Assembly: GCF_018143015.1 (NCBI RefSeq)
Contig: NC_054742.1
Location: 18,776,158 to 18,840,157 of the forward strand
Reading direction: 5' to 3'
Length of the DNA stretch: 64,000 nucleotides
DNA from: Lytechinus variegatus
Lineage: Eukaryota > Echinodermata > Echinoidea > Temnopleuroida > Toxopneustidae
The stretch's first letter is position 1; each line of letters starts with the position of its first letter. Positions 33,696-46,610 of the stretch are shown here, piece by piece. Made by a program: the position numbers and the translations under genes. A model generated the notes under the pieces. It was not told where the DNA came from. It did no database searches and saw only the letters and a list, made by a program, of their open reading frames with translations.

Positions 33696-35374
33696 GTCTC
33701 GCCTTTGAAGCAGAGTGAGACTATAGGCACCGCTTTTCTGACGGCGGTGGCGTCAACATCAAATCTTAACCAAAGGTTAATTTTTTTACATCATTACTGA
33801 ACATCCTGCCTGAGTTTCAGGTCACATGACCAAGGTCATTTAGGCCATTAGGGTCTATGAACTTAGACCACGTTGGGGGAATCAACATCAAAATCTTAAC
33901 CTAAGGATAAGTTTTTGAAATTTCGTCATGACTTTGAAAGTGTATGGATCTGAACCAGATCACTTGAACAGAAGAGTAATCGAGTATAACTTAACATCCT
34001 GTGCGAATTTCAGGTAACATTACAAAGATCATTAAAGGTCAAGTCCACCTCAGAAAAATGTTGATTTGAATCAATCGAGAAAAATCAGACAAGCACAATG
34101 CTGAAAATTTCATCAAAATCGGATGTAAAATAAGAAAGTTATGACATTTCGTATTTTCGCTTATTTCTAACAAAATAGTTATATGAACGAGCCAGTTACA
34201 TCCAAATGAGAAAGTCCATGATGTCATTCTCACTATTTCTTCTGTTTTTTATTGTTTGAATTATACATGTACAATATTTCAATTTTTACGAATTTGATGA
34301 TTAGGACCTCCTTGCCGGAAGCACAAAATGTTAAAATAATGGAATTCCACTGACTTGTTCAGGGAGGAATGAAACTTCATTTTACATGACAATGACGAGA
34401 AAATAAAAATATTCCTTATTTCATATAATGAAATACAAAAGAAATAGTGAGTGAGTTATGTCATCAGTTCCTCATTTGCATACCGACCGAGATGTGCATA
34501 TACATGTAACTGTTTTGTGAAATGAAGCGAAAATTTAAAATGCCATAACTTTCTTATTTTACATCCAATTTTGATGAAATTTTCAGTGTTATGCTTGTTG
34601 AATTTTTTTCTTTTTATTCAAATCAAGTTTTTGTTGGGGTGGACATGTCCTTTAATAAGGTCAATGAACTTTGGCCAATTTGGGGGTATTTGTTGAATTA
34701 TCATAACTTTGAAAGTTTATGGATCCGATTCATAAACTTTCGATTTTTAGGTCACATGACAAAGGTCATTTAAGGTTAATGAACTTTGACCTTGTTGGGG
34801 GTATTAAATTTTGTTGAATTACCATAACTCTGAAAGTGTATTGTTCTAGATCATAAAGCTTGGACATGAGAGTAATCAAGTATCACTGAACATCCTGTGC
34901 TAGTTTCAGGTCACATGACCAAAGTCAAAGGTCATTTTAAGTTAATGAACTTTGGCCATGTGAGGGTATTTGTAGAGTAACCATCATAACTCTGAAAGTG
35001 TATGGAATCTAGTTCATAAAACTTAGACATAAGAGTAAGTAATTAAGTATGACTGATCATGTCGTACGAGTTTCAGGTCACATGACCAAAGTCAAAGGTC
35101 AATAAACTTTGGCCATGTTGGAGGTAATGATTAAATTGCTGTCATAACTTTCAAATTTTATGGATAAAGTTTATGAAATGAGGACATAGGGATAATCAAG
35201 TATCACAGACTATCACGGACAAGTCTTAGGTCACATGATCTAGGTTAAATATCATTTTGGGTCAATGAAGGTAGTATTGTATCTTATGAATGTTTTTTTT
35301 TGTGAATAATTATTTGATAGTAGTTTTCAAAGTCAGCACTTCTGCTTTATTGAATCCCGTAATGCAGGTGAGAC
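33696..35374 (-). repeat. GTCTCACCTGCAT-family repeat (copy 3), inverted and interrupted
   Basis: It runs from GTCTCGCCTTTGAAGCAG (the GC-rich end with 'ACGGCGGTGGCGTC') to AATGCAGGTGAGAC at 35374, in the opposite orientation to the other copies. The TTAA-family MITE at 34036-34651 is inserted in it. Confidence 0.7.
34036..34651. mobile_element. TTAA-family MITE inserted into the preceding repeat
   Basis: It starts AGGTCAAGTCCACC and ends GGTGGACATGTCCT, with TTAA at 34032-34035 and 34652-34655. The surrounding repeat continues on both sides, which dates the MITE as the younger insertion. Confidence 0.85.
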
Positions 35375-36460
35375 TGCCAGAGGGGCAGTTCCGGAGTGAC
35401 ATTCAGAAACAAGTTTTTAGCATTCAAACAAAAAAATCACCCATATCTAAATAGTTATTTGCAAAGAAATGGTACCTGACAGTAGTTGCTGAAACCAACT
35501 TTTCAAAATGATATCATTTTTCATTTTGACCCACTGAATTAATGAGATATGAATATTCATTATAATGGTTACGGAATGACGTAAAATGGACATGCATATT
35601 TGAGGAGAAAACATATTACTCAAACTCAGTGAACTTTAAATGGCTATCACAATGTTGAGTTATTGATTGGATTATTTGTTGTTCTAGCTGTATATGCATA
35701 TTACATTAAAAATTTGTGTATTTTTTCATTAATAAAACATAACCCATACCCGGTTACGGAGTGACATCTGAAATATTCACACACAGGCAACGTTAATTTT
35801 AAAATTTTCATTTTATATGATGTAAAATGATGACCTTCAGATTATCAAAAAAAAATTTTTACAAAACAAGCAAAAGTTTTCTGTTAAATTTAAATTAAGT
35901 AAAAAACAATAGTCCAGAATTTTTTGTAGGCCTATGGTTTGGATACTCCTACATGTATAAGGAGATGCATGAGAAAAAAAATGTTGCTAATTAATTTATG
36001 TTCCCCTTTTGTATTTATGAAATCCCATATGAGTTTTGATAAAAACATTAGATCCAGATCTGAAAAAGAGCCAATACAAATTTTTGGAAAATGTCCATTT
36101 TGCCCAGAGGCACTCCACTTTTTCAAATTGTCCCATGCGTAACACCCATTTTTATTGTTTCCTATACAAAGTAGTTGACCTTAGTATACATTTACATATC
36201 ATGAAATTAAGATAAAATGAAATTTGTAATTGAGCATTTTAGCTTTCTTATTTCCCACCACAGATTACTTCTTAAAATGTACATGTAAATGAAAAATCTT
36301 CAGCAGTTTCATCCTTGCCTCTGAACAAACAACATATTTGCAATTTTTGTCGGCTCCAAAACTTAGCACGAAACTGCTGTTCCAGCTCACCAATTTTCAT
36401 TAAAGTACTCACAGCTGTTCTTTGTCATTTTATGTGCATTATATTAATTTACTGTTGTAG
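35375..36460. other. Non-coding stretch upstream of NRF1, nothing recognised
   Basis: AT-rich, apparently unique in the window. It ends in the polypyrimidine-poor acceptor of the first visible NRF1 exon (TTACTGTTGTAG). Confidence 0.5.
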
Positions 36461-36552
36461 AATCCTCTGAATGTCTTGGTGCGAAAACTCCCTAAAGGCA
36501 ACTGGACTGATATTTTTTACTTTAATAAGGAGGATAACAGATCAAGTTCAAA
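36461..36552 (+). other. NRF1: NRF1 5' UTR part of the first coding exon
   Basis: The exon opens after an AG at 36459-36460. It contains one short upstream ATG (about 36471) out of frame with the main ORF before ATG-ATG at 36553. Confidence 0.55.
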
Positions 36553-39500
36553 ATGATGATCAGTGAAGATATCAGTGAACCGTCCTCCCCGGACACACCA
36601 TTTGATGATTCAGATTTGCTCAGTTCAAGTATGACAGATGATGTCTCTGCACAACTCGCAGCTTCTGGTGAGTTTTTACTTCTCCTCATGATCTTTAAAA
36701 ACCATCTCCTTTTGACTTATTTGAAATATGAAAGCACATTGTATTTTGTTGTCAAACTTTCTCTTCAAGAATTCAAATCTTAGCTCAAAATCAATAATTC
36801 TGATGATCACTAACACAGAAAAGCACATGTGGGACAATGTATTGATATTGCTTCGAAAAATACCTGACATTTGATCGAATTCCGTGCTTATTTTGCTAAT
36901 TTCTCAGCAATTACGCATTTTCTTCTCGCTATTTGGCAAATGTTTTTAATTTATAATTGTATACATTGTACAAACACTTTGGTGGTAATTTCATTGGATT
37001 CTGTTCAAACTCATTTGGAGATCATTACCACAACTGGTATGTTTCTTTAAAGGCGTACTCCCGGCTGAAAATTATATGATTTGAATAAAGTACGAAAAAT
37101 CAGACACACAAAATAATGAAAATTTTATCAATATTGCACTAGGAATAATATGACATTTGCATTATTTTGGTGAAACGTTTCTATGCATGTTTTTATAAAC
37201 ATTCAGTGAGCAACTGATGGTGTTATATCACCACTTGTTCTTTTGTACATGAAATTATACTCATTGAAATTTTTTCCTCCAAGAACAAAAAAAAATTGAT
37301 TAACAACAGATTTAATGCATTAGACATTCATTGCTGCAACTTATTTTGATAGAATGGAGACATATACATACACAAATATATGAATACAGTTGAGGCCAGA
37401 TGTTCAAAGAAAATTTGACACTTGCCAGACATAAAATTAACTGTATCTTGTAAAATATTTGTGCTATCATAATGAATTTGATATCAAACAAATGAGTATG
37501 TCATACCCCTTCATCACATTGCTTTGTCACCAGGAGCTTAAAAATATATATCAGTGTTGTTTTCCCCAAAAAAATCTTCATATTTTAGACCAATCAAAAT
37601 AAAAACTTCACAAAAACATTCATATTTGTGCTATTTACTTCTCATCACGAACATTTCAGACTACCCTCTTTTGTTCAGTGGTAACATATCATAATAGAAA
37701 ATGTAATACAATCATGTAGATATGACATTTATATTGTTCTATGACATGATGTTTGAAAATATGATAACAAACAATAGAATACATTTGGCTTGAATATCAC
37801 TTTTTTTACTTCAAAGAAAGTTCCACCTGAAATATACTTTGATCCTACCGGCATCCCTATTATATGAATGAGCTTAATACGCTCTTTAATTTGATACCAA
37901 ATTTGTAATGGTAGTATTTATATATATCCGAGGGTGTAGTAAATTTTACGATGTTTGGCTTCACTGAATTCCGTGGGTGTGTAAAGTTTAAGCCTAAATT
38001 TATGAAATAATTATGATGTTATGTAATATGGTAAGGAAAAAAAAAGAAGGGATGTGACATCATCAGCCCAACTCATGAATATTCAGGGCAATTACTGTTA
38101 TAAAAAAGTATTGCTAAACTTTGAAATTGAATAACTTTTTTTTATAGATATATTATTATGAAATTTCAGCTCATTTTTGCTCAGTGAATTTTACTCTGTT
38201 TACACTATGTATTTCATTATGACTATTTTCAGCCCAGGGTAGTTCAGGGTACCCCCTTAAGTGAGTATGGTACGGTATTCTAAGTATACATGTACCTAGT
38301 ACTTGGCAAACATCATCAGACCTTAATGCTATAATATTTTCTGATTACATGCCATTGCACAAACAAATAGTTTGAATCTTGTTCTTTTTGTTAAAATTGC
38401 TTAAAAGGAAAATTAATGCACTTCAACAAAAGCAGGATTACTCATGGACAGAACTACATGTAAAAAAATAACTTAAAGCCTGTTCATTAAAAATTGCAAA
38501 AGATAGATTATGTGTCAGGGGCAGATCCAGGATTTTCCAGCAGAGGAGGCGACATTTTTTTACCAAAAAACTCCAAGAAGGTCTTCCATTCCAATTAATT
38601 GTGATTTATGTCAGGAATGTTTTGACAATGAAAAGACATAGAAAGAAAAAAATATTACATCCTCACTCCCAATGAATGGTCATTTATGTCAGGAAAAATT
38701 TGACAAGCAAAGGGAATAAAAGGGCCTCTCTCCCAATTAAGGGTGATTGATGTCAGGAAGAATATTTGTTTTATTCTTGCAAAACTTGTAATCTGCAATG
38801 TCTGCACTACTTAGTTTCCAGTTTCCACCAAGTTTTTGCATTGAAGAGACTTTACATGAACTTTGGGAAGTAATGAAGAAAAAAATAGATATAAGTATCT
38901 TATTATGATATAAATTACAAAATGATTTTGTTGATGAAAAAACCTCAAAGCATCACTCTTTACACTTGTCTTCACTTCTGTTGATTTTTTTTCACATTTC
39001 ATGGTGTACTGTAGCTCTGAAAGGGGGGGGGGGGAGATGGGGTTCTTACACTATGAAAATTGTGACTGAGACTATGAGTAACCAAATTTCAATCTAGACA
39101 TATTACCTTACCTTACTTTACCTTACCGCTGTTCCGTCTCTTTAAAGAGGTCGGATGTCATAGCTTTCCATCTGTCTCTGTCCAGTGCTATCTCACAGCA
39201 TTCATTTATCTTTCTGCCTGTCATCTCAATATTTTCAAGCCAGCTTTTCCTGTTGCGTCCTCTTCCTGTTCTACCTTCAATTTTTCCCTCCATGATTTTC
39301 TTTGGCAAAGATTTGCGTCTTCTGGTATGGCCATACATGTAGTATGAGAGTTTGCATTCCTTTATTTTTATTAATAGTTATTTTCTTTGTGAGATCCTTT
39401 AGCTTCAGGATACATTGTTTGATTTCCTTATTTTCCATGATATCTGGCATATTCTGTGATACAACCACACAATACTTATTATAACAAGTTTATTTGAAAT

Positions 39501-42500
39501 TCTCACATTCAGTGTATTCAGACCGACTCGGACACCAGAATACCCATTAAAATACGAGAAATTGTTCAGGCATTAAGATACCTGATAATTATTTTCTGCA
39601 TTCAAATCTACCCTTTCACCAGCAAATTTGGCCAAACTCAGAAATTCACCTTTCTGACACCGGTTTGTTAGACCAAAGCCAGTGTTGACTGTTGAGTCCT
39701 GCATAATTGTACAGAGATCTGAAGTATCATTGTGCTATTGTCCTCATCATTTTGATCATCAAGTTTACATGTAATTGTTTAATTTGTTTATTGAACTTGT
39801 TGTGGGTTTTATTTATCAGTGGTAATTTGTCATACATGTAATGCTATTACTTGATTTTTTTTTAATTTGATATAGGTCCAATAGGTGTAGCTGCTGCAGC
39901 AGCCATAGCAACAGGGAAAAAACGCAAAAGACCACATTCTTTTGAGACAAATCCTTCCATACGCCGTAGACAGCAAACAAGACTGATTAGGTATGATTGA
40001 AATAATGCTATTTGTATGAGTATTAGACAAGCAGCTTACTTCGATCTCATTCATGTGTCAAAAAAGAATGGTTTTGTGCCTGTATTAGCTTATTTGATTA
40101 TAACATAAATCAAATGAAAATAAACTATGATTGATTATGTAGAAGTGGATGGTTACTGGTCTCAGTCTGTGGCCAAGATGTTGGAGTGGGGAGGACCTAA
40201 CAACCTCCTGAAAACCCAGCATGGTAAAGGTGATCTCACAATAGCCAACAAGACCATCTTTCATTTATTATCATCCTTGTAGAAAGTTGAAAGCAACTAT
40301 TGATGAGTATGCAACAAGAGTAGGGCAGCAAGCTGTTGTTCTAACCTGTACTCCTGGAAAACATGATGGCAATTTCAAGGTCTTTGGAGCTGCTCCACTT
40401 GAAAATATTGTAAGTATGATCATGATCATTATTGTCCTTATGAGCATGATTCAGCAGCTCATAGTTCATGCTCAGCCAGCACAATCATCATACTTAAAAT
40501 CACCAAGTGACCACTAGTTGTTCTGAATAAGTTTAATTGAAAACATTTAGATAAACAGAATGAAAAAGACGTAGAAAAGATTAGAAAACAACTGCAAAGA
40601 TATAAATGAAATCATTTTGTTAATGTGAACTTATTAAACATAATATAAGAAAATCTTATGTTAATGATATCTTTATGATTGCTTCATGAGGAAAACATGC
40701 TTTCTGCTACATTATTGGTAATTTGTAATTCTCTACTAGAAAATTTTTATGTTTCCTGTATTTTTTTTTCATTTTCCTTTATGTTCAGATGAGAAATTTA
40801 AGGGGAATAGTCTTACAGGACCTTGACAATGCCTTGGCACAGAGAGCTCCCCAGCAAGCTGATGCAAATTCAGATCTCTATGAACTACCACCTCTGGTCA
40901 TTGATGGTATTCCAACTCCAGTAAATAAGATGACCCAAGCCCAATTGAGGGCATTTATACCTCTCATGCTCAAGTACTCAACAGGAAGAGGAAAGCCAGG
41001 TTGGGGAAAAGAAAGCTGCAGGCCAGTGTGGTGGCCATCTGACCTACCATGGGCTAATGTTAGAAGTGATGTTAGATCAGAAGATGAGAAGAGAAAGGTG
41101 CAGTGTACTAAGCTTATGTTTTTTCCCCCATTAGTGCGTGATCTCTCAGTTAATGAAAAGCAAGTATTAAAACAATGCTTTTATTGATTGCAACTGTATC
41201 TGCATCTGATATTCAGGCTTGCAATTAATTGTCTAGCTGTATGTGACTATAGAGAATATATCCTAAAAGTTTGCATCATGAGCTCATCAGGGATTAGTCT
41301 CTAGTGCTACCGATTAGAAATTGTCACATTTAATATTTGTTTTCTCTCCAAAATTATATGACTTCCCTTTTTCTCATGTCTGAGGTACAAGTTCACTTGA
41401 AACTAACCCCATGTCTCATTGTGAGTTTTATAAATTTGTCTCTTTTTCTTGGAACAGAGCTAATATTGTAATAAAACAAGACTGGTGTATTTATCAATAT
41501 AAAGATTAGGAGGTACATGATTGGCATAATTTGAAGGAAATATATACATTTATCTTATTTATTTTCATGTATTCACAGGTGTCATGGACCCATGCTTTAC
41601 GTACAATTGTCATCAACTGCTACAAGCATCATGGGAGAGATGACCTCTTGCCAGAATTTGTTGAAGATAAGTGCAAGGAAATAGAGGCATCTCAAAACCA
41701 GGCTGCTTCACTACCGACAGCAACCTTATTACCATCCCATGCTGTGGTACACACAATCAATAACCCTGATGGGACTGTTTCTCTCATCCAGGTTGATACT
41801 GGAGCCACTGTAGCAACATTGGCAGATGTTACGGTGAATGATCTCTCCATTTATCATCTTGACCTTGAAAAATATATGTGTTTTTGAAAATCAGGGGAGC
41901 GTTTCATGAAAGTTGTCAGCGCTGACAAGTTGGCTTACTCCGACAGTTACCGTAGTAACAATCAGAGGCAAGTGCCTCACTGCCAGTCAAAACCAGGTAT
42001 TTCCCTGAAATTGTCAGCACCGACATTTTAGTCAGTGCTGACAAATTTCATGAAATACCCCCCAGGTGTCTCTGTTATTGTCTGTAATTTTTTTTATGAA
42101 CTTCCAAATGTTTATATTCATCAATTCATTGCAGGATGACCTTCAAACATGATCTACAAAATCATTCTAATATTTTTAGGATGAAACGGTTATTCAAGTT
42201 AATTTTGGATGTTTTAGCATTCCAGTTATTTGAGATATATGTGACCTAAACTGTACAAAGTAGTGACCCTTTCTTACACATTTCTTATGAATCACTAGGA
42301 AATATTCTTCAAACGTTTTAAAGATTCATAGTGTTGTGAATTACTGTGACAACACTTTTTTTGCCTCAAATGTACTCATTTGAGATCTCAAGAGAAAAGC
42401 TCTGGACAAAGTGAAGTGCTGTTGGTTTTGATGAGCTTTGTGATTTTGTAATTTTCAATATAAAATATTAGTTGTATTTTCCTTCTTTCAGCAAGTTCAA

Positions 42501-44860
42501 CAGTTAACTAACCTTCAGACTCTCCAGCAAGTGAGACTTCAACCTTTGCAAATCCAGCATGCATTGGGAAATCAACAAGCAGAGGCTACTCAAGCTGTAC
42601 AGACCCTGGCTGAGGTAGCTGCTGCACAAGGATCAGATGTAAGAAAATTGCTCTCAAGCGTGTATGTGTGAGAGAGAAAAGCACATGCAAAGGATCACAT
42701 TTATCAAAGAATTGACCAGAAAAGTATCAACATACTGACCATCATTGAAGAGACTCAAGAGTTGCAGTAAAATTGATTGAAAGAATACCTTTTAAAAATT
42801 AACATAAATGCTTTTTAATTTAAATTCTCATGTTTCTCATTTAAATGGAGATATATTTTTCAATACATGGAAGAGTATGATTTCATGGACATCAGGGCCT
42901 CATGCTCCTAATATTTGCAAAAAAATTCAAATCAAATTAAAATCATGATTGATCTAGAATTCCTATTTCTTAGTTCACAAATTCAGATCAATTCCATTAA
43001 ATTTGTGGTTTTTGGTTACCTAATTTTAAATTTGTATTCATTTCAGGGTGAGATGACCGAAGGGCAAACAGTCACTGCATTGGCTGAGGGTACTCAACTT
43101 GTACTATCAAGTGATGGATCACTCCAAGCAGTTAATGATGGTTCAGCACAGGGTAAGCTTTGCCATTTGTTTTAACCAACTTGCTCTTTATTGCTCATTT
43201 AACAGCAGAAAAGATTGAGTCCACTACCAACACATAATTAACAGTCAGAGTATGTGCAAGGTGAAATGTCATGACTCATGGTTGCACAGTGTGTCCTTAT
43301 CTTAACCCTATATAGCCCGGGCTATTTTGAAATTGCATAGCCCGGGGGGGGGGCGGCTATTAGGCCCCCCCCCCCTCAGATCTCGGCCGTTTCTCAGCCG
43401 ATTGCGACCAAATTTGGTGTGTGGGTGTGTCATTATGTATTTTACAAGAATGCGTTGTCAAATTTGTGATATTTATTATCATTTTTTATTTATCTAATTA
43501 ATTATGCAAATATTCAAATTTTTTCAAGGAATTTTCATTTTTTTTGTAGTTTTCCCCCCATTTTTTGAGAAAATGCAATGGAATCAAGCCTGTTAGTAGC
43601 CATTCATGTAATCTAAAAGACAGCTCACTCAACTGTATTGAAATTGTATAATTATTAGATTATAATAGTAATTAATTATGCTCATATGCTAATTTTTCTC
43701 GAAATTCTGAATTTCACATATTGATTACCACGTCTGGGCATAAATTTTTTTTCTAGTTGTGTACTGAAGAAAGGTAATATTTACTTTATATTTTGACATA
43801 TCATCAAAAAGTGAAAATACTTATGCAAATTAGCCAGAAAGTTGAATGTTTCAACGTAATTTATTAGATGTTGGATAATATTCTTTTTTCCTTGTGTTTC
43901 CAAATTCTTATGTATTTCCTTGTTTTTAATTTATTATGTATTTCTTTGTTTTGAAATCTCTATTTTTTATTGTTTTTTTTTTTTTAATCTAGAATAGTTG
44001 GTGATAGCCCAAAAGAAAGTTATGTGAGGAAAAACAGAAAAAAAACATTCATCTGACAACACTTCTTGTAAAACCCATACATTGTACACACAAAAGTCGA
44101 TGGAAATTGCCATTTTCAGTGACATTGGTCACGAATATGTGCTATATCTCCGCAAGTGTACCCCCGATTTTCGCAAACAGGGTCTCAAAATGTCCGGGAG
44201 ATGTGAAAGAAAAAAGTTATGAAATTTCAGCGTATTATTTTTTTGCATTTAGAAATTATCGCGAAAAATGTTGAGGGGGGGCCTTTTAGCCCCCCCTGGG
44301 CTATATAGGGTTAAGTAATCAAATTTCAGTTCCATGATTATCTTCATTTCCATGATTATGAAGTGGTATGATGCAGTGGATTAGTCTCCAGACTTTGAAA
44401 CAGAGAGTTATGGGTTCAAATCCCAGCCGTAATTTCCTACAACAAGAAATTGATCCACACTGTGCTGCACTCACCCCGATGAGGTTAATGGGCTCCCAGC
44501 AGGGTAAATTCCTTGATTGCACCAAGCCTTTAACAGCTGGAGCTAAAGCCAGGGTAATATACAGTATAATGTGTTATTGAATGGGCAACTAGGTAATCAG
44601 TGCCTCATTAATGCTATGTATACTTATTTTGTTTGTATTCAGGTATTGTTATTCCAGCTTCAGTGTACCAGACAGTGGTAGCAGGTGATGGACAGCCCAT
44701 ACAAATTGCTAATGTGAACATTGCTCCACAGAATGCAGGAGCAACCAATATGCCAACTATTAAGAATGTTACTTCTGTCATGCAAACACAACCTATCACT
44801 TCTCAATCTCAAGTTGCTACTCTTGTAGTAAATTCAGCACCAACTGATCAAAATACATAA
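36553..44860 (+). CDS. NRF1: Nuclear respiratory factor 1 (P3A2), complete, eight coding exons, 463 aa
   Basis: Coding exons: 36553-36667, 39876-39990, 40283-40409, 40789-41097, 41579-41833, 42492-42638, 43047-43152, 44643-44860. All junctions are GT-AG and the phases join without a break; the stop is TAA. NRF1 is a nuclear homodimeric transcription factor that binds YGCGCAYGCGCR; in sea urchins P3A2 binds similar sites in larval genes. The acidic Ser-rich N-terminus (1-38) is followed by G-P-I-G-V-A-A-A-A-A, the nuclear localisation motif GKKRKRPH (52-59) and the DNA-binding/dimerisation domain (about 60-250). That domain includes VFGAAPLENI, the KMTQAQLRAFIP block, STGRGKPGWGKES (about 183-195), the WWP and PWANVRSDVR motifs, and SWTHALRTIV. 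The C-terminal activation region keeps NPDGTVSLIQVDTGATVATL and IVIPASVYQTVV. The start is chosen for the conserved N-terminus; upstream sequence in that exon is UTR. Repeats sit only in introns. Confidence 0.95.
37051..38256. mobile_element. 1.2-kb TTAA-flanked element in NRF1 intron 1
   Basis: TTAA occurs at 37047-37050 and 38257-38260. The left end AGGCGTACTCCCGGCTGAAA and the right end (inverse of GGGGGTACCCTGAAC, then GGGCTGAAAATA) share GGCTGAAAAT a few bases in. No coding frame was found. A related right end is at 30590-30762. Confidence 0.65.
38516..39020 (+). mobile_element. hAT-like left end with short internal tandem repeats (fragment)
   Basis: CAGGGGCAGATCCAGGATTTT resembles the GGCGGATCCAG ends. 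It is followed by three degenerate ~60-70-bp units containing 'TGTCAGGAA...TTTGACAA'. No right end was identified; a G-run lies near 39020-39031. Confidence 0.4.
39085..39420 (-). mobile_element. LINE C-terminal fragment with TTACC-repeat tail
   Basis: On the minus strand the frame encodes ...YGHTRRRKSLPKKIMEGK, a R/G-rich stretch, then RKSWLENIEMTG and a DRDRWK block. This is the C-terminal tail typical of RTE-like and related LINE reverse transcriptases. It is followed by a degenerate GGTAA repeat (39103-39127) that looks like the 3' tail. It is heavily 5'-truncated and lies in NRF1 intron 1. Confidence 0.65.
41893..42063. mobile_element. Small MITE in NRF1 intron 5
   Basis: The left end GGGGAGCGTTTCATGAAA-(G)TTGTCAGC is mirrored by the right end (..GCTGACAAATTTCATGAAATACCCCCC). 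A similar-ended element is at 57353-57531. It is about 170 bp and non-coding. Confidence 0.65.
43306..44310. mobile_element. piggyBac-like non-autonomous element in NRF1 intron 7
   Basis: TTAA flanks both sides (43302-43305 and 44311-44314). The ends are perfect 13-bp inverted repeats, CCCTATATAGCCC and GGGCTATATAGGG. Both subterminal regions carry G/C-runs (about 43346-43372 and 44274-44297). A CCY start with a TTAA target is the piggyBac signature. The 1005-bp interior has no transposase frame. Confidence 0.8.
44360..44565 (+). mobile_element. tRNA-derived SINE in NRF1 intron 7
   Basis: A Pol III B-box (GGTTCAAATCC, 44413-44423) is preceded by a degenerate A-box region (GTGGATTAGTCT). It is followed by a tRNA-unrelated body ('GCTCCCAGCAGGGTAAATT', 'AGCTGGAGCTAAAGCC'). 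It cannot fold as an intact tRNA gene. Confidence 0.6.
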
Positions 44861-46610
44861 TGCTTCACCGATCTGCTCAAGAATGATTGATTTGAAGTTT
44901 CATTCCGGGACAGTCAAGATATCAGGAAAAGTATGTTTTGGCATTGATTATTTAATAGCTTATATCTGCTCAGTCATATTAAAGGGTTTGGTAGCTTTTT
45001 TGGAAATCTGACTAACTACCTTGTTGACTTTTTTTAAAAAATATATTTTAACAAATCACAAACAATCACGAGCAATCTAAACATTTTCCTTGTTGACTAT
45101 TAATGTCTGTGGATTATTTTTAGATGAATAAGTTAATGAACATGAGCAAGGTTTTGAAATGAATGTGTTATCAAAGCATCTATGTTTGACTAAATACTGT
45201 AAAATAGGAAAGTATACTAACTAAGGCATTATTTCATAACACTGTATTCTTGGAGAGGAAGATATCTTGAAATTCTAGTCATCTACATATTTTAACCTTT
45301 ATTGAAGCTGGAAATGATTCTTATAAGGTTGGTATTTCATTACCATATTTATCAGCACAAGATAATACTGACTGCATGTACATGTAGGGTCATGCAACAT
45401 ACATGTACAGTGCGTCCCAGAAAAAACTAAACCGAGATTTAGTGATGATTTATCATGACTTAATCATAAATAAAATAGACAAATGACCTATCAATGTAAA
45501 GCTTAGAATCTCCTCTTTCATCTGGTATTACTTAGATTATTTCTCATTCACGCATGAGTGAGCAAAAACAATTTGAAAAGGGGATACCAAAAAGTCACTT
45601 GGCGGGCCGTATCTGTGTTTTAAGAAGAAAACCACATTGTTAAAAAGTTCAATATCTGCTCTTTAATTTGATACCTCAATTTCAGAAAATGGTCAAGAAA
45701 TAACAAAGTTCTGGTTATTTGAAATAAGGCTTGAATTTCAATAATTTCAGAAATGAAGAGGTTTTACAGGCTAGCGTTCAAACTCACTCGACACTCCGTT
45801 TTGTTAACGATCAGCCATGCATGAAGTCTTTTGTTACCGTGCGATAGCTTCTGTGGGAAACTGGTGAAAACAAGTTTATTTAATGAAATTAGGGAAATAC
45901 AAGCATTATTTTGAGGGATCATAACTTTTTTAATTCTTGACCATTTTCTGTGATTGAGGTATCAAATTAAAGAGCAGATATTGAACTTTTTAGTCATGTG
46001 ATTTTCTTTTTGAAATTCAGATACCCCCCGCCAAGTGAGTTTTTGGCATCCTCTCTTCGAATTGTTTTTACTCACTCATGCGTGAATGAGGAATAATCTA
46101 AGTAATACCAGATGAAAGAGGAGATTCTAAGCTTTACATTGATAGGTCATTTGTCTATTTTATTTATGATTAAGTTATGATAAATCATCGCTAAATCTCG
46201 GTTTCGTTTTTTCTGGGACGCACTGTATAGTTGACAAGGTTCCCAATCCCTTTTTACAAAAAAAATGTTCACTCTTGGTTTTAATCACAGCTCCTCACTG
46301 TTGAGAAAAGAGTTTGTAAGTTTATGATTGGATCATTTTGATGAACATGATTTATTTCATTGAAACTCGTTCAGTTTATATTTTGTGAGACAATGGCAAT
46401 TATATAGTCAATTTAAAACATAAAATCAACATAAATCCAGCTGGTCTGATTCTGATTTAATTTTCTCTTCAATCATTTTGTTGATCTGTTTTGTAATTGT
46501 TCTGTTTTTCTTCATATCTATTATGCTATTAATTTATTTGCAATATTGAGTTGTGAAATTGACAGTGCCATATCTTAATTTCAGTAGAATAAAAGAAAAG
46601 TTTCACCCAT
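44861..46610 (+). other. NRF1: NRF1 3' UTR (proposed) with poly(A) signal
   Basis: AATAAA at 46588-46593 is the first well-placed signal downstream of the stop codon. If it is used, the 3' UTR contains the fold-back element 45408-46225. Earlier cleavage cannot be ruled out. Confidence 0.4.
45408..46225. mobile_element. 818-bp long-TIR mariner-like fold-back element
   Basis: It starts CAGTGCGTCCCAGAAAAAAC and ends with the inverse, GGGACGCACTG. TA lies on both sides (45406-45407 and 46226-46227). Arms of roughly 330 bp are near-mirror copies, e.g. 'GACCTATCAATGTAAAGC' against its inverse near 46130-46147, and 'TTAATTTGATACCTCAATT' against 45955-45972. The loop is about 130 bp, with no transposase. 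Confidence 0.85.

Noticed and set aside
44360..44565. Possible tRNA gene
   Set aside because: The B-box is good but the A-box is degenerate and the arms do not pair as a cloverleaf. The tRNA-unrelated body identifies a SINE.
46563..46572. Minus-strand TATGGCACTG, like the start of miR-183 (whose cluster lies beside NRF1 in vertebrates)
   Set aside because: Only about ten bases match, the rest differs, and the flanks cannot fold into a precursor hairpin. A proper search of the whole NRF1 neighbourhood for the miR-183/96/182 family would be needed.
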